This document shows positions 34,991 to 43,966 of a stretch of 60,618 nucleotides of DNA, piece by piece (within the stretch, counting starts at the first letter, position 1; each line of letters starts with the position of its first letter). The notes under the pieces were generated by a model. It was not told where the DNA came from, searched no databases, and was given only the letters and a program-made list of their open reading frames with translations. The position numbers and the translations under genes are program-made. This DNA comes from Acidobacteriaceae bacterium (GTDB taxonomy: Bacteria > Acidobacteriota > Terriglobia > Terriglobales > Acidobacteriaceae), in assembly GCA_003138975.1 (NCBI GenBank), contig PLHQ01000068.1, positions 19,016 through 79,633 on the forward strand, in the 5' to 3' direction.

Positions 34991-35018
34991 GTAAACCAGC
35001 GGATGGCCGTTTTATTCC
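34991..35018 (-). promoter_or_regulatory. Leftward ECF-type promoter
   Basis: On the minus strand the sequence reads GGAATAAAA, 13 bases, GTTTAC. GGAAT as -35 and GTT as -10 match the general form of ECF sigma promoters. It points into the sigma/anti-sigma operon and suggests autoregulation. Confidence 0.6.
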
Positions 35019-35042
35019 CGCAGCGCCGCAACAAAATTTCGC

Positions 35043-35070
35043 GGAATAAAATTCTGCCCTCCCAGTTCTG
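35043..35070 (+). promoter_or_regulatory. Rightward ECF-type promoter
   Basis: GGAATAAAA, 13 bases, GTTCTG: the same elements with the same spacing as the leftward promoter 24 bases away. It points into the metallophosphoesterase, cupredoxin and DUF2231 genes; a GGGAGG ribosome site and ATG follow at 35100-35114. Confidence 0.6.
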
Positions 35071-35111
35071 CACAGTGAAATCAGAAAATGAACTCAATCT
35101 GGGAGGAAATC

Positions 35112-36080
35112 ATGCCGCTGCAGAACAACCGTGGCGCAATCTTGTTCGACCACAACCACGACGGAATCGACCGCCGTGGCTTCCTGAAATGCATGGCTTG
35201 GGCCGGCACGGGAGCGCTTTGCGTGGTTCAGGGCGGAGTGCTGAAGTCTTATAGCCTCAGCGATCCCTCACATTTGGACAAGGCCGCCAAGGGGGAACTT
35301 AGTTTTGTACAGATCAGCGATAGCCACATGGGGTTCAATAAGCCGGCGAACCCGGACGTGGTCGGCACTCTAAAAGCCGCGGTCCAGAAGATCAACGCGC
35401 TAACCGTCCCTCCTGAGTTCATTCTGCACACGGGCGACATCAGCCACCTGTCGAAGTCGGAGGAGTTCGACACCGTCGACCAGATTCTTCAATCCGCGTC
35501 TGCCAAGGACTTGTTCTTCGTTCCTGGTGAGCACGACGTGCTGGAAGATGACGGCAAGCAGTACCTTGAGCGTTACGGCAAGAACACAAAGGGAGCTGGT
35601 TGGTACAGCTTTGACAAGAAGGGTGTACACCTCATTGGACTTGTCAACGTGATGAATTTGAAAGCTGGAGGCATGGGTTCGCTCGGGGCGGAACAACTGC
35701 AGTGGCTGGAACACGACGTTAGAGATCTCTCCAAGAGCACGCCCGTGGTTGTGTTCGCGCACATGCCGCTATGGAACATATATCCGGAATGGGGATGGGG
35801 AACCGACGACAGTGCACAGGCGCTGTCGTACCTGAAGCGCTTCGGCTCGGTGACCGTTCTAAACGGACACATTCATCAAACCATGCAGAAGGTGGAAGGC
35901 AATGTCACATTCCACACTGCAGCTTCGACTGCCTTTCCTCAACCCCATCCGGGAGCAGCACCCTCCCCTGGCCCGATGAAGGTTCCGGCAGAGCAGTTGC
36001 GCGCGCTGCTGGGAGTGACCGATGTGAACTACGTACGCAAACGTCGCGCCTTGGCGGTAATCGATTCCACGTTGGCGTAG
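35112..36080 (+). CDS. Tat-exported calcineurin-like metallophosphoesterase
   Basis: About 322 residues. The N-terminus carries a twin-arginine signal (DRRGFLKCMAWAGTGALCV). The five metallophosphoesterase blocks follow: QISDSHMGF, LHTGDISH, VPGEHDVL (Glu in place of the usual Asn), FAHMPLW and LNGHIHQ. It should be a periplasmic, dimetal phosphoesterase of unknown substrate. The ATG at 35112 follows GGGAGG. With the cupredoxin and DUF2231 genes it forms an operon behind a promoter matching that of the divergent ECF sigma factor. Confidence 0.9.
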   Translation: MPLQNNRGAILFDHNHDGIDRRGFLKCMAWAGTGALCVVQGGVLKSYSLSDPSHLDKAAKGELSFVQISDSHMGFNKPANPDVVGTLKAAVQKINALTVPPEFILHTGDISHLSKSEEFDTVDQILQSASAKDLFFVPGEHDVLEDDGKQYLERYGKNTKGAGWYSFDKKGVHLIGLVNVMNLKAGGMGSLGAEQLQWLEHDVRDLSKSTPVVVFAHMPLWNIYPEWGWGTDDSAQALSYLKRFGSVTVLNGHIHQTMQKVEGNVTFHTAASTAFPQPHPGAAPSPGPMKVPAEQLRALLGVTDVNYVRKRRALAVIDSTLA

Positions 36081-36132
36081 TTGTTTTCGAAATCTGGAAA
36101 ATCGTAGTCATAGACCTTACAAGGAACAAGCA

Positions 36133-36477
36133 ATGAGAAAACGTAGCTGGATTCTTTGCGTCGCAGCGTCAATGGTGCTGGCTTTGGCTGCACTGCCGAC
36201 AGTAGAGAAGTCGATGGCCGCGGGTCCACCAACCGTAGACGTCAAGATTGATAACTTCAGTTTCACGCCGGCGACGCTCACCGTGAAAGCGGGAACACAG
36301 ATCACTTGGACGAATGGGGATGACATTCCGCATACCGTGGTCAGCGACGCGCAGAGCTTTAAGTCCAAGGTGCTCGACACTGACGAGAAGTTCACGTTCA
36401 CGGCCAGCAAGCCCGGCACGTACTCCTATTTCTGTTCGATTCACCCGAAGATGACCGGCAAAGTGGTTGTGGAGTAG
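36133..36477 (+). CDS. Periplasmic cupredoxin (type 1 copper protein)
   Basis: A 114-residue exported blue-copper protein. A signal peptide (to about 30) is followed by VKIDNFSFTPATLTVKAGTQITWTN, the first copper histidine in DIPHTVV, and the C-terminal loop YFCSIHPKMTG giving the Cys, His and Met ligands. It resembles plastocyanin/amicyanin and should carry single electrons in the periplasm. It starts after AAGGAACA, 52 bases from the phosphoesterase gene and 8 bases from the next gene. Confidence 0.92.
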   Translation: MRKRSWILCVAASMVLALAALPTVEKSMAAGPPTVDVKIDNFSFTPATLTVKAGTQITWTNGDDIPHTVVSDAQSFKSKVLDTDEKFTFTASKPGTYSYFCSIHPKMTGKVVVE

Positions 36478-36485
36478 GTGGCCTC

Positions 36486-36935
36486 GTGCATCCCTTTGAT
36501 CCCAAGTCAGCCTTGCTCGCGAAACATGCACAACATGTTGTCTTAGTCCACTTTCCGATTGCGCTTTTTCTGACGGGAGTCGCTTTCGACTTTGCGGCCC
36601 GCTGGACGAAGAGAGCAACTCTGGCGGCAGCGGCACGTCTCAACGTGCTCGCGTCCGCCGTTTTTGTGCTGCCCACGCTCGCAACCGGTTTCGTGGCTTG
36701 GCAGTGGCAATTCGAGGGAAAGAAGCTAAGGGGACTATTGCTGCTCCACCTCGTCCTGGGATGCACCTCCGCTCTTCTTATCTGTCTGGTCGCGTGTATT
36801 CAATTTCGGCGGCGAAGCGCCTCAGATTCTGCCCTTCCGGGTTACAACCTCCCGCTGGAACTCCTGGCCGCGGTTGTCGTCGCTCTCACCGCTCACCTCG
36901 GCGGTTTCCTGAGTGGGGTCAACATTCCTGGTTAG
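36486..36935 (+). CDS. DUF2231-type membrane protein
   Basis: About 149 residues with four predicted membrane helices. HAQHVVLVHFPIALFLTGVAFD and the closing AHLGGFLSGVNIPG are typical of DUF2231 proteins; the conserved histidines in the first and last helices suggest haem or metal binding. The start is GTG at 36486, 8 bases after the cupredoxin stop. It is often found beside cupredoxins or cytochromes, so a membrane electron-transfer partner is plausible but not shown. Confidence 0.82.
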   Translation: MHPFDPKSALLAKHAQHVVLVHFPIALFLTGVAFDFAARWTKRATLAAAARLNVLASAVFVLPTLATGFVAWQWQFEGKKLRGLLLLHLVLGCTSALLICLVACIQFRRRSASDSALPGYNLPLELLAAVVVALTAHLGGFLSGVNIPG

Positions 36936-37245
36936 CGCGCTGGATCGTATCGGAGACCTATTTCCAGATCGCCTTCCGGGAGGGCAGTTCCGCCCGTCTC
37001 GTGCGACGCGCGATGCTGGTCTGTTCAACCGTCACGGGATGCCAGGCCGTTCTCCTCACTCCTGACTCCGTCAATTCTGTGAAGTGATGGGTCCGGCAAG
37101 CAACGGCTAGCAGCTCATGGTGAAGAGTGATTACCAAGATCCAGCGATAAAGGCAGATTCATTCTAAAGCGCCTTCGGCATGCTTGACACGGACTTCTCG
37201 CTTGCATAGTCTCTGAGTTCGAGAACGGCGACGAGGACAAGAACC
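36936..37245. other. Intergenic region ahead of the pca operon
   Basis: No gene is seen in these 310 bases. It contains the only promoter candidate for the pca operon, described separately at 37184-37212. Confidence 0.5.
37184..37212 (+). promoter_or_regulatory. Candidate sigma-70 promoter of the pca operon
   Basis: A perfect TTGACA -35 box at 37184-37189 is followed after 17 bases by TAGTCT at 37207-37212, a weak -10 box. The start codon of pcaH lies 34 bases downstream. The weak -10 would fit an activator-dependent promoter. Confidence 0.45.
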
Positions 37246-37950
37246 ATGAAACGGGTTGCAGGTTATCGCGCGCCGTATCCGGGCACGCAACCAAATCATC
37301 TGCATTCGCCGTATGTGTCCTCGATTAAACGTGCGCCTACGAAACCGCAGGTACGTATTCCCTACACTTTGTCCGAGGTCACCGGGCCATCGTTCGGACC
37401 CGAAGTCGTCGCCCCAAAGGCCAGTGATTTGACGAGCGGGCACTCGGGAGAACCGCTCGGTGAGCGGATCATTGTAAGCGGTCGCGTGCTCGACGAAAAT
37501 AGTCGTCCCCTGGCGAACACGCTGGTCGAAATCTGGCAGGCGAATGCAGCGGGCCGCTACCGGCACGCGGTCGATCAACATCAGGCGCCGCTGGATCCGA
37601 ACTTCACCGGGAGCGGACAAGCCGTAACTGATGGCGAGGGCCGCTATCGCTTCGTGACGATTCGTCCAGGCGAGTATCCCTGGCGCAATCACTACAACGC
37701 CTGGCGGCCGGCACACATTCACTTTTCTCTGTTCGGTCCGGCGTTTGCCACGCGCCTGGTTACACAGATGTATTTTCCAGGCGATCCGCTGATTCCGTTT
37801 GATCCGATCTTCAACTGCACGGCGGATGAAAAGGCCCGCAACCGGCTCATCTCTGCTTTCGACTGGGAAACTACGCTGCCGGAACACGCGCTGGGTTACA
37901 AGTTCGATATCATCCTGCGAGGGCGCGAGGCCACTCCGATGGAGGAATAG
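37246..37950 (+). CDS. pcaH: Protocatechuate 3,4-dioxygenase beta subunit
   Basis: A 234-residue intradiol ring-cleavage subunit. It has the N-terminal YRAPYPGTQPNHLHSPYVSSIKRAP type segment, RVLDENSRPLANTLVEIWQANAAGRY, and the iron site: tyrosines in AAGRYRHA and NHYNAWRP and the histidine pair in PAHIHFSLFG. With PcaG it opens protocatechuate to 3-carboxy-cis,cis-muconate using Fe(III). The start follows GAGGACAAG. It is the first gene of the ring-cleavage operon; pcaG begins directly after its stop. Confidence 0.97.
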   Translation: MKRVAGYRAPYPGTQPNHLHSPYVSSIKRAPTKPQVRIPYTLSEVTGPSFGPEVVAPKASDLTSGHSGEPLGERIIVSGRVLDENSRPLANTLVEIWQANAAGRYRHAVDQHQAPLDPNFTGSGQAVTDGEGRYRFVTIRPGEYPWRNHYNAWRPAHIHFSLFGPAFATRLVTQMYFPGDPLIPFDPIFNCTADEKARNRLISAFDWETTLPEHALGYKFDIILRGREATPMEE

Positions 37951-38526
37951 GTGAGTTTGCAAGCGACAACGTCGCAGACGGTTGGCCCGTATTTCAAGAT
38001 TGGTCTCGACTGGCTGCACCGTGACAACCTGGCTGGCGAAGGGGTCTCCGGTGAGCGCGTCACTATTCAAGGGCGCGTTTTCGACGGCGACGGAGTTCCG
38101 GTGCCGGATGCGATACTGGAAATCTGGCAAGCGAATGCGCACGGGAAATATGCTCACCCGGAAGACACGCAGGACAAGCCGCTGGAGCCTAGGTTCACAG
38201 GCTACGGTCGTGTGCCAGTGGCCGCAGATGGAGTGTTTCGCTTTGCCACGATCAAGCCGGGGCCAGTGCCTGGTCCCGAGGGTAGCGAGCAGGCGCCGCA
38301 TCTGCTCGTTTCTGTGTTTATGCGCGGCGTGCTCCGGCGGCTGGTGACGCGCATCTATTTCCCCGATGAACCGCGCAATGCCACAGACTTTGTTCTCAAC
38401 CTGGTTGAACCCGAGCGGCGTTCGACTTTGATCGCGAAGAAGACCGCTGGCAGCCCCGGTACGCTGGAATGGAATGTTGTTTTGCAAGGACCGGACGAAA
38501 CGGTATTCTTCGACCTGGGATTGTAG
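37951..38526 (+). CDS. pcaG: Protocatechuate 3,4-dioxygenase alpha subunit
   Basis: A 191-residue partner of PcaH, with TTSQTVGPYFKIGL, RVFDGDGVPVPDAILEIWQANAHGKYAHP, and HLLVSVFMRGVLRRLVTRIYFPDE. As expected for alpha subunits it lacks the iron-binding histidine pair of the beta subunit. It starts with GTG immediately after the pcaH stop (TAGGTG), so translation is probably coupled. It contributes to the substrate pocket. Confidence 0.96.
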   Translation: MSLQATTSQTVGPYFKIGLDWLHRDNLAGEGVSGERVTIQGRVFDGDGVPVPDAILEIWQANAHGKYAHPEDTQDKPLEPRFTGYGRVPVAADGVFRFATIKPGPVPGPEGSEQAPHLLVSVFMRGVLRRLVTRIYFPDEPRNATDFVLNLVEPERRSTLIAKKTAGSPGTLEWNVVLQGPDETVFFDLGL

Positions 38527-38550
38527 ACTTGGCATTGTAGACCCACCTGG

Positions 38551-39891
38551 ATGGCCTTGCTCGATTCACTGTTCGGCTCAGCGGCGATGGGCGAAGTCTT
38601 CTCGGACGCCGCGCGTCTCCAGCACATGCTGGACTTCGAAGCCGCGCTCGCGCGCGCCGAGGCCAGCTGTGGTGTAATCCCCGCGGACGCAGGCGCAGCG
38701 ATCTCTTCGAAGTGCAAGGCGAATCGGATCGACGCCAACGCACTCGCTACAGCGACCGCTGCGTCGCTGAACCCCGCGATTCCGTTGGTCAAGCAGCTCA
38801 CCGCGCTGGTCGCGAAAGACGATCCCGAGGCTGCGCAGTTCGTCCACTGGGGCACAACCAGCCAGGACGCGAACGATACCGGCCTGGTTTTACAGATCCG
38901 GAAAGCTCTCGACATTCTTGATGCTGATCTGGTTGCCCTTTGCAGAGGTCTGGCCAAACTAGCCCAGGAACACCGTTCCACGCCAATGGCCGGTCGTACC
39001 CTCATGCAGCATGCTCTGCCTACGACCTTCGGGGCCAAGGTTGCCGGGTGGCTGGACGCCATGAATCGCCATCGCGAGCGCTTTGCACAAACCAGGACAC
39101 GAGTGTTGGTCCTGCAGTTTGGGGGCGCCGTGGGAACGCTGGCGGCTCTAAGAGAAAAGGGATTGCAGGTAGCTGAGGCTTTGGCGGCAGAACTTCAACT
39201 TGGGCTTCCTACTTTGCCGTGGCACACCCAGCGCGACCGAGTAGCGGAAGTGGCAACCACGCTCGGCCTCTGCACCGGCACGTTAGGCAAGATTGCGCGC
39301 GATATTTCCCTCCACATGCAAACCGAGATCGCGGAAGTGTTCGAACCCGCAGGAGAGGGCCGTGGCGGTTCCTCGACGATGCCGCACAAGCGAAACCCCG
39401 TGAGTGCCGCGGTGGTGTTGTCGGCCGCGACGCGGGTTCCCGGCCTGGTCAGTACCATGCTGAGCGCCATGGTACAGGAAGATGAGCGCGGTCTGGGCGA
39501 TTGGCACGCAGAATGGGAGACGCTGCCGGAAATCTTCCACCTGACCGCCGGAGCGCTTCACCAAATGGCGACGATTGTTCCTCATCTCGAAGTCGACGTG
39601 GCGCGCATGAGGCGCAATCTTGATGCAACCCAAGGTCTGATTTTTGCCGAAGCCGTCGCCATGACCATGGGAAAGGATCTCGGTAAATCCGCGGCTCATG
39701 AGTTGCTGGAAGTGGCAAGCCGGCAGGCGCGCCAGTCGGGGAAGCATCTCCGCGAAGTGCTGGCTCAGAATCGCGTCGTGACCGAGCATCTGACTTCGGC
39801 GGATCTGGATCGCCTGTTCGCTCCAGAGAACTACCTGGGCGTCGCCCAAGAACTGGTGGATCGCGTCATCAATGCCAGTCGGAAGCATTGA
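38551..39891 (+). CDS. pcaB: 3-carboxy-cis,cis-muconate cycloisomerase
   Basis: A 446-residue member of the fumarase/aspartase superfamily. The signature GSSTMPHKRNPVSA is present, with HWGTTSQDANDT and the N-terminal MGEVFSDAARLQHMLDFEAALARAEA. It lactonises 3-carboxymuconate to 4-carboxymuconolactone, the step after PcaHG. Full length for the family. It lies 24 bases downstream of pcaG and 25 bases upstream of pcaD. Confidence 0.96.
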   Translation: MALLDSLFGSAAMGEVFSDAARLQHMLDFEAALARAEASCGVIPADAGAAISSKCKANRIDANALATATAASLNPAIPLVKQLTALVAKDDPEAAQFVHWGTTSQDANDTGLVLQIRKALDILDADLVALCRGLAKLAQEHRSTPMAGRTLMQHALPTTFGAKVAGWLDAMNRHRERFAQTRTRVLVLQFGGAVGTLAALREKGLQVAEALAAELQLGLPTLPWHTQRDRVAEVATTLGLCTGTLGKIARDISLHMQTEIAEVFEPAGEGRGGSSTMPHKRNPVSAAVVLSAATRVPGLVSTMLSAMVQEDERGLGDWHAEWETLPEIFHLTAGALHQMATIVPHLEVDVARMRRNLDATQGLIFAEAVAMTMGKDLGKSAAHELLEVASRQARQSGKHLREVLAQNRVVTEHLTSADLDRLFAPENYLGVAQELVDRVINASRKH

Positions 39892-39916
39892 TAGTGAGCG
39901 CTAGAAAGGTCAAGCG

Positions 39917-40693
39917 ATGCCGTTCGTCGACATTGGAGAACTGAAAACGCATTACGCACTCACTGGAGACGGGGAGCCGGTGCTGGTGTTTTCCAATTCG
40001 CTGGGCACCGATTTTTCCATGTGGGACCCGCAGATGGCGGAACTGGGACGGCGCTTCCGCATCCTGCGTTACGACACTCGCGGGCACGGGCAGTCTACGG
40101 TAACACCGGGGGGATACACAATCGAGCAACTGGGTCGCGACGTCCTCGGTCTGCTGGATTCGCTTCGCCTCGACCGGGTGCATTTCTGCGGGCTCTCGAT
40201 GGGCGGCATGATCGGCATTTGGTTGGGAATTCACGCGTCCAGCCGCCTGCATCGACTGGTGCTCTGCAACACTGCCGCACGCATCGGCACAAAAGAGATG
40301 TGGAACGCGCGCATCGCAACCACCCGAAGGGATGGGATGAAGTCGGTGGCCGGCGCGGTCATCGAGCGCTGGTTTACATCGGGGTTCCGTGCATCGTTCC
40401 CGGAAAAGGTGGCCCGCGCACAGCACATGCTGGAGAACACGTCCCCGGAGGGTTATGCCGCATGTTGTGCCGCTATCCGCGATATGGATCAGCGCAAAAC
40501 GGTTGCACAGATCGAAGTTCCAACGCTCGTGATCTACGGCGGGAGTGATTCAGTCATACCGACCGCTGAGGCTCACTTCCTCACAGACCGAATTCAGGGA
40601 GCGGCGGAGGTTGAACTCCCCGCTGCTCACCTCTCGAATGTCGAGCAGGCGAACGCGTTCACGGAGGCAGTGAGTAACTTCCTTTCCCCGTAA
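39917..40693 (+). CDS. pcaD: 3-oxoadipate enol-lactonase
   Basis: A 258-residue alpha/beta hydrolase: SNSLGTDFSMWDPQMAEL (oxyanion region), YDTRGHGQST, the nucleophile elbow FCGLSMGGMIG with the catalytic serine, the acid in IYGGSDSVIP and the histidine in AAHLSNVE. It hydrolyses 3-oxoadipate enol-lactone to 3-oxoadipate. It starts after AAAGG and is followed 21 bases later by pcaC. In some bacteria the two are fused; here they are separate. Confidence 0.95.
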   Translation: MPFVDIGELKTHYALTGDGEPVLVFSNSLGTDFSMWDPQMAELGRRFRILRYDTRGHGQSTVTPGGYTIEQLGRDVLGLLDSLRLDRVHFCGLSMGGMIGIWLGIHASSRLHRLVLCNTAARIGTKEMWNARIATTRRDGMKSVAGAVIERWFTSGFRASFPEKVARAQHMLENTSPEGYAACCAAIRDMDQRKTVAQIEVPTLVIYGGSDSVIPTAEAHFLTDRIQGAAEVELPAAHLSNVEQANAFTEAVSNFLSP

Positions 40694-40714
40694 GAGGACC
40701 TGAGGCGACGCAAA

Positions 40715-41152
40715 ATGGATGACACCAAGCGCTACCAGCAGGGCATGAAAATCCGGCGGGCTGTCCTCGGTGATGAACACGTGGACCGGGCACTCGCCAC
40801 AACAACAGACTTCAGCTGCGATTTTCAGGACTTCATCACCCGCAACGCCTGGGGCGACGTATGGGCGCGCCCCGGCTTGCCCCGCCATACTCGCAGTCTG
40901 CTGACGCTCGCGATGATGATCGCTTTGAATCGTGATGAGGAATTTCGCATGCACGTGAAAGCCGCCTTCAATAACGGCGTCACCCGCGACCAGATCAAAG
41001 AAGTGCTGCTGCAATCCGCCATCTATTGCGGCGTGCCGGCGGCGAACTCCGCGTTTCACATCGCAGCTGAAGTTCTCCAAGAGATGGATAAAAAAAAGAA
41101 ACGGACGGCCAAACCAAGGCAAATTCTGAGAAGAGGAGACGGCCATGACTGA
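40715..41152 (+). CDS. pcaC: 4-carboxymuconolactone decarboxylase
   Basis: A 145-residue protein of the carboxymuconolactone decarboxylase family: KIRRAVLGDEHVDRAL, RNAWGDVWARPGLPRHTRSLLTLAMM, FRMHVKAAFNNGVTRDQIKEVLLQSAIYCGVPAANSAF. It removes CO2 from 4-carboxymuconolactone to give the enol-lactone used by PcaD. Its end overlaps the start of the aldehyde dehydrogenase gene by 8 bases. Confidence 0.95.
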   Translation: MDDTKRYQQGMKIRRAVLGDEHVDRALATTTDFSCDFQDFITRNAWGDVWARPGLPRHTRSLLTLAMMIALNRDEEFRMHVKAAFNNGVTRDQIKEVLLQSAIYCGVPAANSAFHIAAEVLQEMDKKKKRTAKPRQILRRGDGHD

Positions 41153-42596
41153 AGTGCAGCTTCTCATCGGTGATCGTGACACCGCCGCAAGCAGTGCGGC
41201 GACCTTTGTCCGGCAAAACCCGATTTCTGGTGAAGTTGCCACACGCGCAGCCGCTGCCGGCGCCGACGATGCGATCGCAGCGGCGGAAGCCGCCGCGGAG
41301 GCTTTCCCTGCTTGGTCAGCGCTCGGCCCTCATGAACGGCGCAAGAAGCTCTTGCGCGCCGCCGACTTGCTCGAAGCCCGCACTCCCGATTTTATCTCCG
41401 TAATGATGGACGAGATCGGCGCCACAGCCGGATGGGCGGGTTTCAACGTTTACCTCGCGGCTCAAATGCTGCGCGAAGCGGCGTCGATGACCACTCAAGT
41501 ATCAGGCGAGGTTATTCCCTCTGAGATTCCCGGTAGCCTCGCATTTTCGATCCGACAGCCGGTGGGCGTCGTCCTTGGGATCGCACCCTGGAACGCTCCG
41601 GTCATTCTGGGCGTGCGTGCGATTGCGGTGCCGCTTGCTTGCGGAAATACGGTGGTTCTAAAAGCGTCGGAAGTCTGTCCTGCGACCCATCGACTGATTG
41701 GAACGGTGCTTCGCGAAGCGGGGCTGGATCACGGAGTAGTCAACGTGTTGACTCACGATGCCGCGAGCGCCTCGACGATTGTTGAAACTCTCATCGCTCA
41801 CCGTGCGGTGCGTCGCGTGAACTTTACCGGCTCCACGCGTGTGGGAAAAATTCTTGCGGTTACTGCGGCGAAACATCTGAAGCCGATTCTTCTTGAGCTG
41901 GGAGGTAAAGCTCCGCTCATCATTCTCGACGATGCTGACCTCGACGCCGCCGTCGATGCTGCTGCCTTCGGTGCATTCATGAACCAGGGACAGATTTGCA
42001 TGTCCACGGAACGAATCATCGTTGATGAAAAGGTGGCGGACGTTTTCGCCCAGAAATTCGTCGCCAAAGTGAAGAATCTGCCGTGCGGCGATCCGCGAAA
42101 AGGTGAGGTCGTGATCGGCGCGGTCGTCGGTATACCAACGGTGGATCGAGTACGCGGGCTGGTCAAAGATGCGGTCGCTCGCGGCGCAAAAGTTCTTTTG
42201 ACCGGCGAAGCGCAAGGCACGATCATGCCAGCCGTGATTGTCGATTACGTCACTCCCGAGATGCAGATTTTTCGCGAAGAGTCGTTCGGACCCTCGGTTT
42301 CAATCACTCGCTTCAAAACGGTGGAAGAAGCGATCACATTGGCGAACGATACTGAGTACGGACTTTCGGCCGCGGTTTTTGGACGCGACATTGCCCGTGC
42401 CGTGGAGGTCGCCAAACGCATCGACTCGGGAATGTGTCACGTGAACGGACCCACCGTGCACGACGAGGCGCAGATGCCTTTTGGAGGTGTGAAGGCCAGC
42501 GGGTACGGCCGTTTTGGAGGAAAAGCCGCGGTGAACGAGTTCACTGAGCTGCGGTGGATCACGATCCAGACAACGCCTCGGCATTATCCATTCTAG
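41145..42596 (+). CDS. vdh: Vanillin/benzaldehyde dehydrogenase-like aldehyde dehydrogenase
   Basis: A 483-residue aldehyde dehydrogenase. Catalytic Glu is in LLELGGKAPLIILDDADLD and Cys in NQGQICMSTERI; the C-terminus VNEFTELRWITIQTTPRHYPF matches the vanillin, salicylaldehyde and benzaldehyde dehydrogenase group. It would oxidise vanillin to vanillate or 4-hydroxybenzaldehyde to 4-hydroxybenzoate, feeding VanA and PobA. It starts after GAGGAG and overlaps pcaC, so it belongs to the pca operon. The exact aldehyde is inferred from the operon. Confidence 0.88.
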   Translation: MTEVQLLIGDRDTAASSAATFVRQNPISGEVATRAAAAGADDAIAAAEAAAEAFPAWSALGPHERRKKLLRAADLLEARTPDFISVMMDEIGATAGWAGFNVYLAAQMLREAASMTTQVSGEVIPSEIPGSLAFSIRQPVGVVLGIAPWNAPVILGVRAIAVPLACGNTVVLKASEVCPATHRLIGTVLREAGLDHGVVNVLTHDAASASTIVETLIAHRAVRRVNFTGSTRVGKILAVTAAKHLKPILLELGGKAPLIILDDADLDAAVDAAAFGAFMNQGQICMSTERIIVDEKVADVFAQKFVAKVKNLPCGDPRKGEVVIGAVVGIPTVDRVRGLVKDAVARGAKVLLTGEAQGTIMPAVIVDYVTPEMQIFREESFGPSVSITRFKTVEEAITLANDTEYGLSAAVFGRDIARAVEVAKRIDSGMCHVNGPTVHDEAQMPFGGVKASGYGRFGGKAAVNEFTELRWITIQTTPRHYPF

Positions 42597-43835
<1,239 letters not shown>

Positions 43836-43852
43836 GAACTCGTCATCTGTGA

Positions 43853-43937
43853 TTCTTCGCGACGGAAGTCTCCGGATCACTTCCCCAGGCAGAGGCACAC
43901 TCTTCATCCGGTGAGCCTCAGTAGGATGGGCGGCCGC
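43853..43937 (-). pseudogene. 3' remnant of the hydroxybenzoyl-CoA thioesterase gene
   Basis: These 85 bases match 28125-28210 within the thioesterase gene almost exactly (about five differences including one missing base). Translated on the minus strand they give AAAHPTEAHRMKSVPLPGEVIRR, equivalent to the C-terminal part of the intact protein. The rest of the gene is absent. It lies 17 bases after pobA and shows that pobA and a thioesterase gene once stood convergently. Confidence 0.85.
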
Positions 43938-43966
43938 AGATCTATATTCGAGCACAGCAGATCTTG

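Noticed and set aside
37159-38535. A 458-residue open frame opposite pcaH and pcaG
   Set aside because: It covers two unmistakable genes on the other strand and its translation has no family features.
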